Below, piece by piece: positions 18,150 to 26,093 of a DNA stretch of 64,000 bases (the first letter of the stretch is position 1; the number at the start of each line of letters is the position of its first letter). The notes beneath the pieces were generated by a model that made no database searches, was not told where the DNA came from, and was given only the letters and a program-made list of their open reading frames with translations. The DNA lies in assembly GCA_009995225.1 (NCBI GenBank), contig JAACPW010000010.1, positions 1-64,000 on the forward strand, in the 5' to 3' direction. The DNA comes from Sphingomonadales bacterium (GTDB lineage Bacteria; Pseudomonadota; Alphaproteobacteria; Sphingomonadales; Sphingomonadaceae). Both the position numbers and the translations under genes were made by a program.

Positions 18150-18196
18150 CTTGTCAGCACCTCATCCGATCCGGTGTTCGCCCCGAATCCATCGCA
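18150..18196 (+). repeat. 47-bp direct repeat, copy 2 (glpX 3' end)
   Basis: This copy contains the last eleven or so codons and the stop of glpX on the minus strand. The offset to copy 1 is 99 bp. Since it is in frame and encodes the family C-terminus, this is the parental copy. Confidence 0.9.
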
Positions 18197-19193
18197 CTGT
18201 CCCGCTGGACGCGCGCATGACGACGCTTTCGGTGGTCAGGATGACCTCGCCGTTCGGCTTGCGGCGGCGCTTCACGCCTTTCAGCAGCGAGCCATCGGTC
18301 ACGCCGGTCGCGGCGAAGATACAATCACCCTTGGCGAGGTCTTCAAGCTTGTAGATCCGGTTCAGATCCTCGATCCCCCACTTTGCCGCACGCGCCTTTT
18401 CGTCATCGTTGCGGAACACCAGGCGGCCGTTGAACTGCCCGCCGACGCAGCGCAAGGCCGCCGCCGCCAGCACGCCTTCGGGCGCGCCACCCTGGCCCAT
18501 ATACATGTCGATCGTGGTGTCTTCGTCCGTCACCGCGATCACGCCCGCCACGTCACCATCACCGATCAACACCACGCCGCAGCCCAGCGCGCGCAGTTCC
18601 GCGATCAGCTCGGCATGGCGTGGGCGATCAAGCACGCAGACGTTGATATCCGATGGCTTGACGCCCTTGGCATCAGCCACAGCGCGGACATTTTCGGTCG
18701 CGCTTTTGGCAAGGTCGATGATACCTTCGGGATAGCCGGGGCCGACCGCCAGCTTGTCCATGTAAACATCGGGCGCATTCAGCAGGCAGCCTTCTTCCGC
18801 CGCGGCCAGCACCGCGAGCGCATTGGGCCCAGCCTTGGCCGTGATGGTGGTGCCTTCGAGCGGATCGAGCGCGATGTCGATCTTCGGGCCTTTGCCCATG
18901 CCAACCTTTTCACCTATGAACAGCATCGGCGCTTCGTCACGCTCGCCCTCACCGATCACGACGGTGCCGTCCATGTAAAGGTTGTCAAAGGCGCGCCGCA
19001 TGGCTTCCACCGCCGCCGCATCGGCGGCCTTTTCGTCGCCCCGGCCGACCAGTTGCGCGGCTGCCACGGCTGCCGCTTCGGTAACGCGCACCATTTCCAG
19101 CACCAGCACCCGCTGGATGGCATTGTCGTCAACGGCGTGATCGGCCGCGACTTGATCGGATGTGCCGGCGTCGGTATTTGTGAAGGAGTTCAT
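18162..19193 (-). CDS. glpX: class II fructose-1,6-bisphosphatase
   Basis: GlpX hydrolyses fructose 1,6-bisphosphate to fructose 6-phosphate in gluconeogenesis. The 343 aa match the family length. Conserved metal- and substrate-binding blocks are EGERDEAPMLFIGEKVG (about 79-96) and DIALDPLEGTTITA (about 105-118), followed by GDGDVAGVI and GQGGAPEGVLAAAAL. ATG 19193 is chosen over an upstream TTG. In many alphaproteobacteria glpX follows hom directly; here two genes on the opposite strand lie between them. Confidence 0.96.
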   Translation of the reverse strand: MNSFTNTDAGTSDQVAADHAVDDNAIQRVLVLEMVRVTEAAAVAAAQLVGRGDEKAADAAAVEAMRRAFDNLYMDGTVVIGEGERDEAPMLFIGEKVGMGKGPKIDIALDPLEGTTITAKAGPNALAVLAAAEEGCLLNAPDVYMDKLAVGPGYPEGIIDLAKSATENVRAVADAKGVKPSDINVCVLDRPRHAELIAELRALGCGVVLIGDGDVAGVIAVTDEDTTIDMYMGQGGAPEGVLAAAALRCVGGQFNGRLVFRNDDEKARAAKWGIEDLNRIYKLEDLAKGDCIFAATGVTDGSLLKGVKRRRKPNGEVILTTESVVMRASSGTVRWIRGEHRIG

Positions 19194-19237
19194 GCGCAAT
19201 TCAGCCCTTTGTTGCTCTGGTTGCCGCCACTCTAAGA

Positions 19238-19906
19238 ATGCCCTGGGGCCTTACGCGGATGGAGACAGGTTTGTCGAGCAATGCAGCACCTGGCGGCCGA
19301 GGTTTTCGACGTGGTTTGATGACCCTGGCCGCGTTCCTCGCTGCGCCCTTGGCTGCGCAGGATGACACCTCGGCGACAGAACCGGCAGCCATCGATGCGG
19401 CAGCGACAGACACGCCCGCCGCACCGCCCGCGCCCGACCCCCAGCCGCGTGTCAATCTGATGGTCACGGTTCCGCGTGGCGAGGTCAATCAGGCACAATT
19501 GCAGGAATGCCGCGACGATGCCGATGCCGGCACCATCAGCGGGGAAATCGTGGTCTGCCGCGAAGTGGGAAGCGATAACAGCGCGCTCACCGGCAATCGC
19601 GAAGAGACCCAGAAACGTTACGCGCAGGAAACCATGCTGAAAGGCGCGCCGCGTGCGCCCGAAGCGTTCGGCATTCCCGACAATGGCAAGGGCATCGGCT
19701 TTGGCAAGCCGCCCCCGGTGGCGATCACCGTTGATTTTAACGCGTTGCCCACGGCCCCTGCCGGATCGGATGCAGACCGGATCGGGCGCGGACTAGCACC
19801 GCTTGGCGAGGGCCGTGAACTGACCGAAGAAGAAGAACGCGCCCGGCGCGAAGCTGCGGGGATCAAGACCAGCACTCCACCCCGCCCCAAGAAGAAGGGC
19901 GGCTAG
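19238..19906 (+). CDS. secreted protein of unknown function, paralog of the next gene
   Basis: The 222-aa product has an N-terminal signal-like segment (about residues 24-41, GLMTLAAFLAAPLAAQ) and a Pro/Ala-rich stretch. A conserved core LQECRDDADAGTISGEIVVCREV (in two Cys-bearing halves) follows. The end has NALPTAPAGSDADRIGRGLAPL and a Lys-rich tail. The core and the PAGSDA block are both repeated in the next gene, so the two form a tandem pair. The start may be ATG 19238 or ATG 19259. I do not recognise a function. It is divergent from glpX with only 44 bp between. Confidence 0.75.
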   Translation: MPWGLTRMETGLSSNAAPGGRGFRRGLMTLAAFLAAPLAAQDDTSATEPAAIDAAATDTPAAPPAPDPQPRVNLMVTVPRGEVNQAQLQECRDDADAGTISGEIVVCREVGSDNSALTGNREETQKRYAQETMLKGAPRAPEAFGIPDNGKGIGFGKPPPVAITVDFNALPTAPAGSDADRIGRGLAPLGEGRELTEEEERARREAAGIKTSTPPRPKKKGG

Positions 19907-19914
19907 GGCGCGGC

Positions 19915-20565
19915 GTGATAATCGCAACGGGCCTGACCGCCGCACTGATGCTCGCGGCCAGCGTGCAATATGAACCGCCGATGCAGCCCAAGCGCCTGCC
20001 GGACCGGCCGCCGCCTGCGCCCGCAACGGAGGCTGAGCCTGAACGCATCCCCATCGATCTTGGTGCGGAAACGTGGCCCAATGAACCGCCCCAAAGCATC
20101 GACATTCTCGCCCCGCCGATCGAATCCGAAGCGGCCAATGCCGCGGCGCTGAAGGAATGCGAAGACCAGCGCGATGTCGGGATCGTGGCGGGCGAAATCG
20201 TCGTATGCCGCGAACTGGAGGTCGATACTTCCCAGCTTTACAGCGGCAGTCGCGAGGCATGGCTGAAAGATTATGCCGCGCGCACGCAGAACGCAGGCAC
20301 CCTGCCCCCGCCGGATGTTGCTGGCCCCGGCATTTTTCGCGGGCCTGCCACGGTTGGCGGGTTGTGCCTGATTGGCCTCTGCCCGGACGAACCGGCACTG
20401 ATCGTCGATGTCGAAGCAATCCCGCCTCCGCCCGCAGGGTCGGACGCGGCGCGGGTGGCGGAGGGACTGGCGCCGCTGGAAGAGGATAACGCCCCGCTGT
20501 CAGACGAAGCGCGCAGCCGGGTCGAAGCGGAACTCGGCCTGCCTCAAGCCGCGCCGGGCGAATAA
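19915..20565 (+). CDS. secreted protein of unknown function, paralog of the preceding gene
   Basis: This 216-aa protein starts at a GTG, 8 nt after the preceding stop. A short hydrophobic N-terminus (residues 2-17) suggests a signal peptide or anchor. It shares with its neighbour the core LKECEDQRDVGIVAGEIVVCREL and the C-terminal PAGSDAARVAEGLAPL block. Each core has two Cys (ECxD and VVCRE), which may form a disulfide in the periplasm. Its stop is 3 nt from the convergent hom stop. Function is unknown. Confidence 0.75.
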   Translation: MIIATGLTAALMLAASVQYEPPMQPKRLPDRPPPAPATEAEPERIPIDLGAETWPNEPPQSIDILAPPIESEAANAAALKECEDQRDVGIVAGEIVVCRELEVDTSQLYSGSREAWLKDYAARTQNAGTLPPPDVAGPGIFRGPATVGGLCLIGLCPDEPALIVDVEAIPPPPAGSDAARVAEGLAPLEEDNAPLSDEARSRVEAELGLPQAAPGE

Positions 20566-20568
20566 TTC

Positions 20569-21903
20569 CTAAAGCGGCAGAATCGGCAGCACGAGCGGCT
20601 CGCCCGAAAGGCTGTCCGACCCCTCCAGCAGCGCGAGCGCCTTGGCCACGCACTTCTCCGGGCCTTCGTGCGTCACCATCGCCACCATCACCTCGCCCCC
20701 GCTTTGCGAACGGCCCTGCTGGATCAGGCTCTCGATCGAGACATTCCCATCGCGCAGCGCCGCTGTGAGTTCGGCCAGAACGCCTGGGCGGTCCTTCACC
20801 ATGAAGCGAATATAAGTGCGCTCTGTGCGGTCGCCGGGCTCGGCGGGCGGCATGGCGGCAAGCTGGGCGGAGGGTATCGAGAACGGCGCCCCCACCTCGT
20901 CGCGCGCAATGTCGATCAGGTCGGCCGCAACCGCGCTCGCCGTCGGCCCGTCGCCTGCGCCGGCGCCCTGAAACAGCAGGCGCCCGGAGAAATTGCCTTC
21001 CGCCACCACCGCATTGGTGGGGCCATCGACCGCACTCAGCGGGTGGCCTCTTGCGACCAGACAGGGGCGCACGCGCTGGAGCAGGCGCGGGCCTTGCGGA
21101 GTTTCCTCCACATCGGCCTCCCCGATCAGGCGGATGACAAAGCCCAGAGCGGCCGCCTGTGCGATATCGGCGGCGCGGATCTGGGTGATCCCGCACACCC
21201 GTACGCCTGCAAAATCGAGCCGCGTGCCAAATCCGATCGCGGCGAGGATCGCCAGCTTGTGCGCGGCGTCCACACCCTCGATGTCGAAAGCCGGGTCGGC
21301 TTCGGCAAAGCCGCGCGCTTGCGCCTCGGCCAGCACGGCATCAAAGTCCGCGCCGGTCGCTTCCATTTCCGACAAGATGTAATTGCAGGTGCCGTTGAGG
21401 ATGCCGTAAACCTTGGTGAGCGCATTGGCGCTGGTGCCTTCGCGCAAGCCCTTGATGACAGGGATACCACCGCCCACCGCCGCCTCGAACTTGAGGGCAG
21501 CATGATGCCCTTCCGCGATTTCGGCGAGCTCCAGCCCGTGATGCGCGATCATCGCCTTGTTGGCGGTGACGAGGCCCTTGCCAGCGCGCAACGCCGCGCG
21601 CGACAGCGCCAGCGCGGGGCCATCAGAGCCACCGACCAGCTCGACCACAACATCCACTTCATCGCGCCGGGCGAGCGCGGTCATGTCGTCTTCCCAGGCG
21701 AAGCGGGTGATCTCGACACCGCGGTGCTTGCCGCGATCGCGCGCACTGACCGCGACGACCTCGATCCCGCGGCCGGCGCGCGCGGCGATCAAGGCGCGGT
21801 TGGTATCGAGCAAACGAATGACGCCAGCGCCGACAGTGCCGAGGCCGGCGATGGCAATACGCAGGGGTTGCGGGGCGGTGTCGGCCAAGCGGTCCTCCAT
21901 CAA
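20569..21903 (-). CDS. hom: homoserine dehydrogenase
   Basis: The enzyme reduces aspartate semialdehyde to homoserine with NAD(P)H, on the branch to threonine and methionine. The 444 aa contain the N-terminal Rossmann motif AGLGTVGAGV (about residues 19-28), the catalytic region with TANKAMIAHHG and NGTCNYILSEM, and a C-terminal ACT domain (about 345-425, MVKDRPGVLAELTAALRDG) for feedback control. Its length is normal for the ACT-containing form. Confidence 0.96.
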   Translation of the reverse strand: MMEDRLADTAPQPLRIAIAGLGTVGAGVIRLLDTNRALIAARAGRGIEVVAVSARDRGKHRGVEITRFAWEDDMTALARRDEVDVVVELVGGSDGPALALSRAALRAGKGLVTANKAMIAHHGLELAEIAEGHHAALKFEAAVGGGIPVIKGLREGTSANALTKVYGILNGTCNYILSEMEATGADFDAVLAEAQARGFAEADPAFDIEGVDAAHKLAILAAIGFGTRLDFAGVRVCGITQIRAADIAQAAALGFVIRLIGEADVEETPQGPRLLQRVRPCLVARGHPLSAVDGPTNAVVAEGNFSGRLLFQGAGAGDGPTASAVAADLIDIARDEVGAPFSIPSAQLAAMPPAEPGDRTERTYIRFMVKDRPGVLAELTAALRDGNVSIESLIQQGRSQSGGEVMVAMVTHEGPEKCVAKALALLEGSDSLSGEPLVLPILPL

Positions 21904-21972
21904 TGACTGATGGCGGCGCTTAACCCTGCCCGCCCTGCGGTCAAGCGCGGATACGTATGATACGCCCGCGGA

Positions 21973-22839
21973 TCAGCCTTGCGTGATGCGCCGCGCACAC
22001 GGCCCGATCGCCTCGCGCACAAAGGCATAGTCCGCCGTGGCCAGTCGCCGCGCTTCGGGATCGCGCGCCAGATTGGTGTTGCTGGGCAACTCGGCAGGCA
22101 AGGCGCAGGCAAGGCGATACCAGCGCAAGGTCTCGGGCGCCGGCGGACGCGCGGCGGAATCGATGATCTCACCCCACGAAACCCCCCATTGCGGCCGCTG
22201 TCCCGGACGCCGCAGCACCGTGATAGACACCGGTGAGCGATTTTCAGTTGCCAGAAAAATCTGCGTTTCCGATTCGCCCGTCAAGGTGCCCTGCACCGCC
22301 AACGCATCGCTGATACCGGTGATCCGGGGCGGCGCCATATTTTCATCGTAAAGCGCGGTCAAAATCGGTCGCAGGCGTGCTTCGATATCGGGCGTGTAGG
22401 CCAGGTGCGCCCCCGGCGCGACCAGTTGCACTTCGCCCGCGCGGCCCGCCACGCTGCGCGCAAACAGCACAAATTCGCGCTTTTTGAGCTTGGGCACCTT
22501 GCCTCTGGCGTCCAGCGGCACGTCGACAAGATAGGCCAGGCTTTCCCCCACGCCAGCGCGGCCCGCGATCAGCGCAACCGTCTCGGCTTCGATGTAAAGC
22601 CGGGCGAATCCCCGTGCCAGACCGGGGGCGCGTTCGGGTTTCAGCACCGCCTGATTGCGAATCCGGGCCCGGATGACGAGCGCCGCTGCATCCGAAAGGG
22701 TCGCAAGATCGGCATAAGTGGGGGCGTCCGTAGCCGTCGATGCAACCGTTGCAGGGGCCTGTGCTTGCGCTGCAACCGGTCCGACAAACAGCCCGCCAGC
22801 CGCCATGAATGACACGATCAGAGGATTGAAAAACGGCAT
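21973..22839 (-). CDS. secreted protein of unknown function
   Basis: ATG 22839 follows AAAGG at good distance and starts a signal peptide (about residues 1-26, ending AAQAQA), so it was chosen over the open frame from 22893. The 288-aa product is a periplasmic or exported protein with TYADLATLSDAAALVIRARI near the mature N-terminus, an LPLAYTP-like beta-rich middle (VAPGAHLAYTP), and a C-terminal part with three Cys. It lies upstream of hom in the same direction with a 69-bp gap. I do not recognise the family. Confidence 0.75.
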   Translation of the reverse strand: MPFFNPLIVSFMAAGGLFVGPVAAQAQAPATVASTATDAPTYADLATLSDAAALVIRARIRNQAVLKPERAPGLARGFARLYIEAETVALIAGRAGVGESLAYLVDVPLDARGKVPKLKKREFVLFARSVAGRAGEVQLVAPGAHLAYTPDIEARLRPILTALYDENMAPPRITGISDALAVQGTLTGESETQIFLATENRSPVSITVLRRPGQRPQWGVSWGEIIDSAARPPAPETLRWYRLACALPAELPSNTNLARDPEARRLATADYAFVREAIGPCARRITQG

Positions 22840-23234
22840 TAATTTACCTTTAACCTGGGGCTGTGCGACAGCCGCCGAAAGGCAACCTCGCACGCTCGCT
22901 TTAGCAAAGCTTATTGCACATGGCTCGCAGTGAATTGGTCCTGAACCGCAAAAGGGTTTGATCGGGTAGGGGTTGCCCGTTAAAGCCTCGCTGACTGATC
23001 GCGCGGGACTGGGGACATTACCGCGGGAACAGTTCAGGTTGCGTATAGGATGTATTGTGTCCTTTACGTGCCAGCCGGGGAAATTACGGACCAGCCGTCA
23101 GTGTTGCGTCCGCATTTTCATTCCCGGCGTGGGAGGGCCGAAATTACCGGGATCCGCTCGCCTGCTGTCGTGGCTGGGGGGTGGGGAGTGTGCCAATCTT
23201 CGTGATTGGCGAGTATTTGGAGAGAAAGCGCTGG
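22840..23234. other. 395-bp divergent intergenic region before tonB
   Basis: No coding signal is visible on either strand. It must hold promoters for the minus-strand secreted protein and for tonB. I could not identify clear -35/-10 boxes or a Fur-like palindrome. The one clear element is a perfect 7-bp hairpin, GCCAATC (23192-23198) and GATTGGC (23204-23210) with loop TTCGT, 9 nt before the GGAG of tonB. Confidence 0.5.
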
Positions 23235-23927
23235 ATGTCCTACGCTAACCAACAACAAGGATTGACCGGCCCCAAGCTTGTCGCATTGATTATCGCACTT
23301 GCGATTGTCGGCAGCGTCGGGCTTGGAATGGTCGTCTTTCTTGCCGTCGATGCCGTCAAAGAGGCGATCGAACGCGTTACCACAGTGGAAGTGAAGGAAG
23401 AGGAACCACCGCCACCGCCGCCCGAGGAAGAGCCGCCGCCGGAGGAAGTGACGCCGGAGCCGGTTTCACCGCCGCCGCCCAATGCGCCCCCGCCGCTGGT
23501 GGAAAATCTGGTTCGGGAAAGCCCGGTTCAGGTTGTCGACCGCCCGTCGCCGCCGGAAGTGTTCCGCAAGCCTGCCGTGACAAACGAGCCGGTGCGGATT
23601 GCTGAGCCGGTCGTCGTTCAGGCGCCCTCGAAGGCTCGCGGCGTTCAGCCGAAGAACCAGCGCAGCTGGGCTGCCCGGATCCAGGACAATTATCCGCGCC
23701 GTGCCGCTCAGGAAGAGATCGAAGGCACCGTGGGCGTTCGCGTCACCGTGACCGGCGATGGCAGAGCCACCGGCTGTTCGGTGACAGCTTCGAGCGGCTC
23801 GAACATCCTTGATGAAGCAGCCTGCAAGGATCTCGAACGTTACGGACGGTTCGATCCGGCACTTAACGCCGCCGGTGACCCGATCACCGCCAGCTGGTCC
23901 ACGCGTATTACCTACAAGCTGAACTGA
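23235..23927 (+). CDS. tonB: energy transducer TonB
   Basis: TonB transmits the proton-motive force from ExbBD to outer-membrane receptors. ATG 23235 (with GGAG upstream) begins MSYANQQQ and gives 230 aa. One inner-membrane helix spans about residues 14-38 and is followed by an acidic, Pro-rich linker (EEEPPPPPPEEEPPPEE, about 55-95). The C-terminal TonB domain (about 145-230) contains YPRRAAQEEIEGTVGVRVTV and the terminal STRITYKLN. It is the first gene of tonB-exbB-exbD-exbD. Confidence 0.93.
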   Translation: MSYANQQQGLTGPKLVALIIALAIVGSVGLGMVVFLAVDAVKEAIERVTTVEVKEEEPPPPPPEEEPPPEEVTPEPVSPPPPNAPPPLVENLVRESPVQVVDRPSPPEVFRKPAVTNEPVRIAEPVVVQAPSKARGVQPKNQRSWAARIQDNYPRRAAQEEIEGTVGVRVTVTGDGRATGCSVTASSGSNILDEAACKDLERYGRFDPALNAAGDPITASWSTRITYKLN

Positions 23928-23993
23928 CGGATCAATTCCGGGACGCGGCTAGGCCGTTTGCCCACGGACAACTTTTCAAAAGGACTACTCGCA

Positions 23994-24794
23994 ATGAACC
24001 TTTACCTCCTCGCCGCCGCCGCTGGTGAAGCAGCGCCCGAAAGCCAGTTCGGCTTCGTCGAAGCCATGAGAGAGGGCGGCCCGGTCGCCTGGTCGATCCT
24101 CGCCGTCATGATCATCATGTCGGTCGGCTCGTTCTACATCATGTTCACCAAGCTGTTCGAACAGAACAAGGTCATGAAGCAGTACAACACCGTCCAGACC
24201 CAGTTCTGGCGTGCGTCGACCCTTAAGGAAGGCGCGACCAAGCTCGACAAGGACGGCCCGTGGCGTCAGCTGGCCGATGATGCCGTCCGCGCACAGGACG
24301 AGCATGGCAAGATGACCGATTCGCTTGAATCGCACGATTACATGCACGGTTCGCTTCAGCGTTCGGAAGATTCGATCAACGCCGTGCTCGCAGGCGGTCT
24401 GCCGTTCCTCGCCACCGTGGGTGCGACCGCACCATTCGTGGGTCTGCTCGGCACCGTGATCGGGATCTACCGCGCGCTGATCAACATCGGCATCGCCGGT
24501 AACGCCTCGATCGACAAGGTCGCAGGCCCTGTGGGTGAAGCATTGATCATGACCGCAATCGGTCTGCTCGTCGCTGTGCCGGCTGTGTTCGCGTTCAACT
24601 GGCTGCAGTCGCGCAACCGCAAGATCGCAGCGATGCTCAACACCTTCAGCACCGATCTGCTGGCCTACATCAACTCGAACGGCGCGGTGAAGCCGACGGT
24701 GACGGGTGCAGCGCCCGCGGCAAAGCCTGCTGCCAAGCCGGTGGCCACGCCCCCGGCAAAGCCGGTTACCAACCCGACGCTCAACAAGTCCTGA
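23994..24794 (+). CDS. exbB: ExbB/TolQ/MotA-type proton channel
   Basis: This inner-membrane protein forms the stator pentamer that powers TonB. ATG 23994 after AGGACT gives 266 aa. Three membrane segments are visible: about residues 24-46, 141-165 and 180-205, with GATAPFVGLLGTVIGIYRAL as the MotA/TolQ/ExbB signature. The C-terminus is an Ala/Pro/Lys tail (TGAAPAAKPAAKPV...). It lies 66 bp after tonB. Confidence 0.94.
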   Translation: MNLYLLAAAAGEAAPESQFGFVEAMREGGPVAWSILAVMIIMSVGSFYIMFTKLFEQNKVMKQYNTVQTQFWRASTLKEGATKLDKDGPWRQLADDAVRAQDEHGKMTDSLESHDYMHGSLQRSEDSINAVLAGGLPFLATVGATAPFVGLLGTVIGIYRALINIGIAGNASIDKVAGPVGEALIMTAIGLLVAVPAVFAFNWLQSRNRKIAAMLNTFSTDLLAYINSNGAVKPTVTGAAPAAKPAAKPVATPPAKPVTNPTLNKS

Positions 24795-24925
24795 TCGTCC
24801 CTTGCCGACAGTCGGCGGGAGTGTGCCTAATGGTCGCTCCCGCCACTGTCCGACCCCTGGCTCATAAAGTCCCGGGAATCGGACAGGCATCTTACGTCAA
24901 TGTTTTGACAGGCTAGGAATTCACA

Positions 24926-25453
24926 ATGGCGATTTCTACGGGAGGCGGGGTCGATACCCCCATGTCCGACATCAACACCACGCCGTTGGTGGACGTGATG
25001 CTGGTGCTCCTGATCATCTTCCTCATCGCGGTCCCGGTCGCGATCCAGACGATCGAACGGCTGGAGATACCGGTATTTGAATCGGTTGAGGCGAAAAACA
25101 AGGCAGAAAACCTGCTGGTGACCGTCAGCGCAACCGACGATGCCGGGCGCAGCGCCGGGGATCCGGGCTATGCCGGTGCCTCGCGCAATGGCGAGTGCCG
25201 CGTTTACCTCAACAATATCACACTCGTCGACTCGGCCGAATTGCAGGAGCGTGCGTTCAATCGTCTCGACGCCATCGTCAAGCAAGCGGGCGGTTCTGAA
25301 GCATTGATGGCAAACCCCGAGGACATTCCGCAAGTACACATCCGCGGCGACGTCAACGCCCCGTGGAGCTGCGTGGCGGGCACGATCTACAACATCCAGC
25401 GGGCCGGCTATCCGATCGTCGGGTTCATTTCGAACCCCGTCGATCCGGGCTGA
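24926..25453 (+). CDS. exbD: ExbD/TolR-type biopolymer transport protein (first copy)
   Basis: ExbD works with ExbB as the proton-translocating unit. The 175 aa begin with a short cytosolic part (MSDINTTPLVDVMLVLLIIF), whose conserved Asp in the membrane helix is required for proton flow in the family. A longer than usual periplasmic domain follows, with two Cys (GECRVYL and WSCVAG). It is the third gene of the cluster and is followed 29 bp later by a second exbD. Confidence 0.92.
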   Translation: MAISTGGGVDTPMSDINTTPLVDVMLVLLIIFLIAVPVAIQTIERLEIPVFESVEAKNKAENLLVTVSATDDAGRSAGDPGYAGASRNGECRVYLNNITLVDSAELQERAFNRLDAIVKQAGGSEALMANPEDIPQVHIRGDVNAPWSCVAGTIYNIQRAGYPIVGFISNPVDPG

Positions 25454-25482
25454 CCTACCAGCGCAATTGAGGAGTAACTGAC

Positions 25483-25914
25483 ATGGGTATGGCTGGAGGC
25501 AAGCTCGACGGCGAGCCGATGATGGACATGAACATGACGCCGTTGATCGACGTCTTGCTCGTTTTGCTGATCATGTTCATCATCACCATCCCGGTGGCGA
25601 CCCACTCGGTCGACATCGATCTGCCGACACCGAATCCGCCGGTAAATCCGCCACCGATCGATCCGGTCAAGAACAAGGTGGTGCTGACGGCGGACGATCA
25701 GATCCTGTGGAATGGCGAACCGCTGACCGAAAACGAACTGGTCTTCACGTTGCAGCAAACCACGCAGATGGCAGTGGAGCCCGAACTTCAGTTCGAGCCT
25801 GAGCCGCTGGCCAGCTACGACCTGTCGGTTCACGTGCTGAACGACATCAAGGGATCGGGCGTCACCAAGTTCGGCTTCGTCGGCAACGACAAGTATCGCG
25901 ACTTCGGCAAGTAA
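25483..25914 (+). CDS. exbD: ExbD/TolR-type biopolymer transport protein (second copy)
   Basis: This 143-aa paralog starts after TTGAGGAG. It has DMNMTPLIDVLLVLLIMFI with the conserved membrane Asp and a short Pro-rich stretch (TPNPPVNPPPIDP) leading into the periplasmic domain. Two ExbD paralogs behind one ExbB are known in several Gram-negative groups, where the two can serve different receptors. A strong terminator follows. Confidence 0.93.
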   Translation: MGMAGGKLDGEPMMDMNMTPLIDVLLVLLIMFIITIPVATHSVDIDLPTPNPPVNPPPIDPVKNKVVLTADDQILWNGEPLTENELVFTLQQTTQMAVEPELQFEPEPLASYDLSVHVLNDIKGSGVTKFGFVGNDKYRDFGK

Positions 25915-25985
25915 GGCTTGCCCGGGCCAGGCCGACCCTGGGTCGCGCCAGACCCGGTCCAGGTTTCGCCAGACCAAGGTTTGAG

Positions 25986-26017
25986 GGGGCGTTGCGAGCG
26001 ATCGCAGCGCCCCTTTT
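25986..26017 (+). terminator. rho-independent terminator of the tonB operon
   Basis: A 12-bp stem (25986-25997 with 26002-26013, one G-U pair) with tetraloop GCGA is followed by TTTT. It ends the tonB-exbB-exbD-exbD transcript 72 nt after the last stop. Confidence 0.88.
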
Positions 26018-26093
26018 GCATGGATCGCTTCATTGATCGCGCCGGCACGGCGGCAATGTTTCACGTGAAACATTTCGGGAACAACGCTGCAGG

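Noticed and set aside
18075..19235. 386-aa open frame opposite glpX
   Set aside because: Shadow frame running through the direct repeats; no domain.
20668..21906. 412-aa open frame opposite hom
   Set aside because: Shadow frame; hom with its NAD and ACT domains is intact on the other strand.
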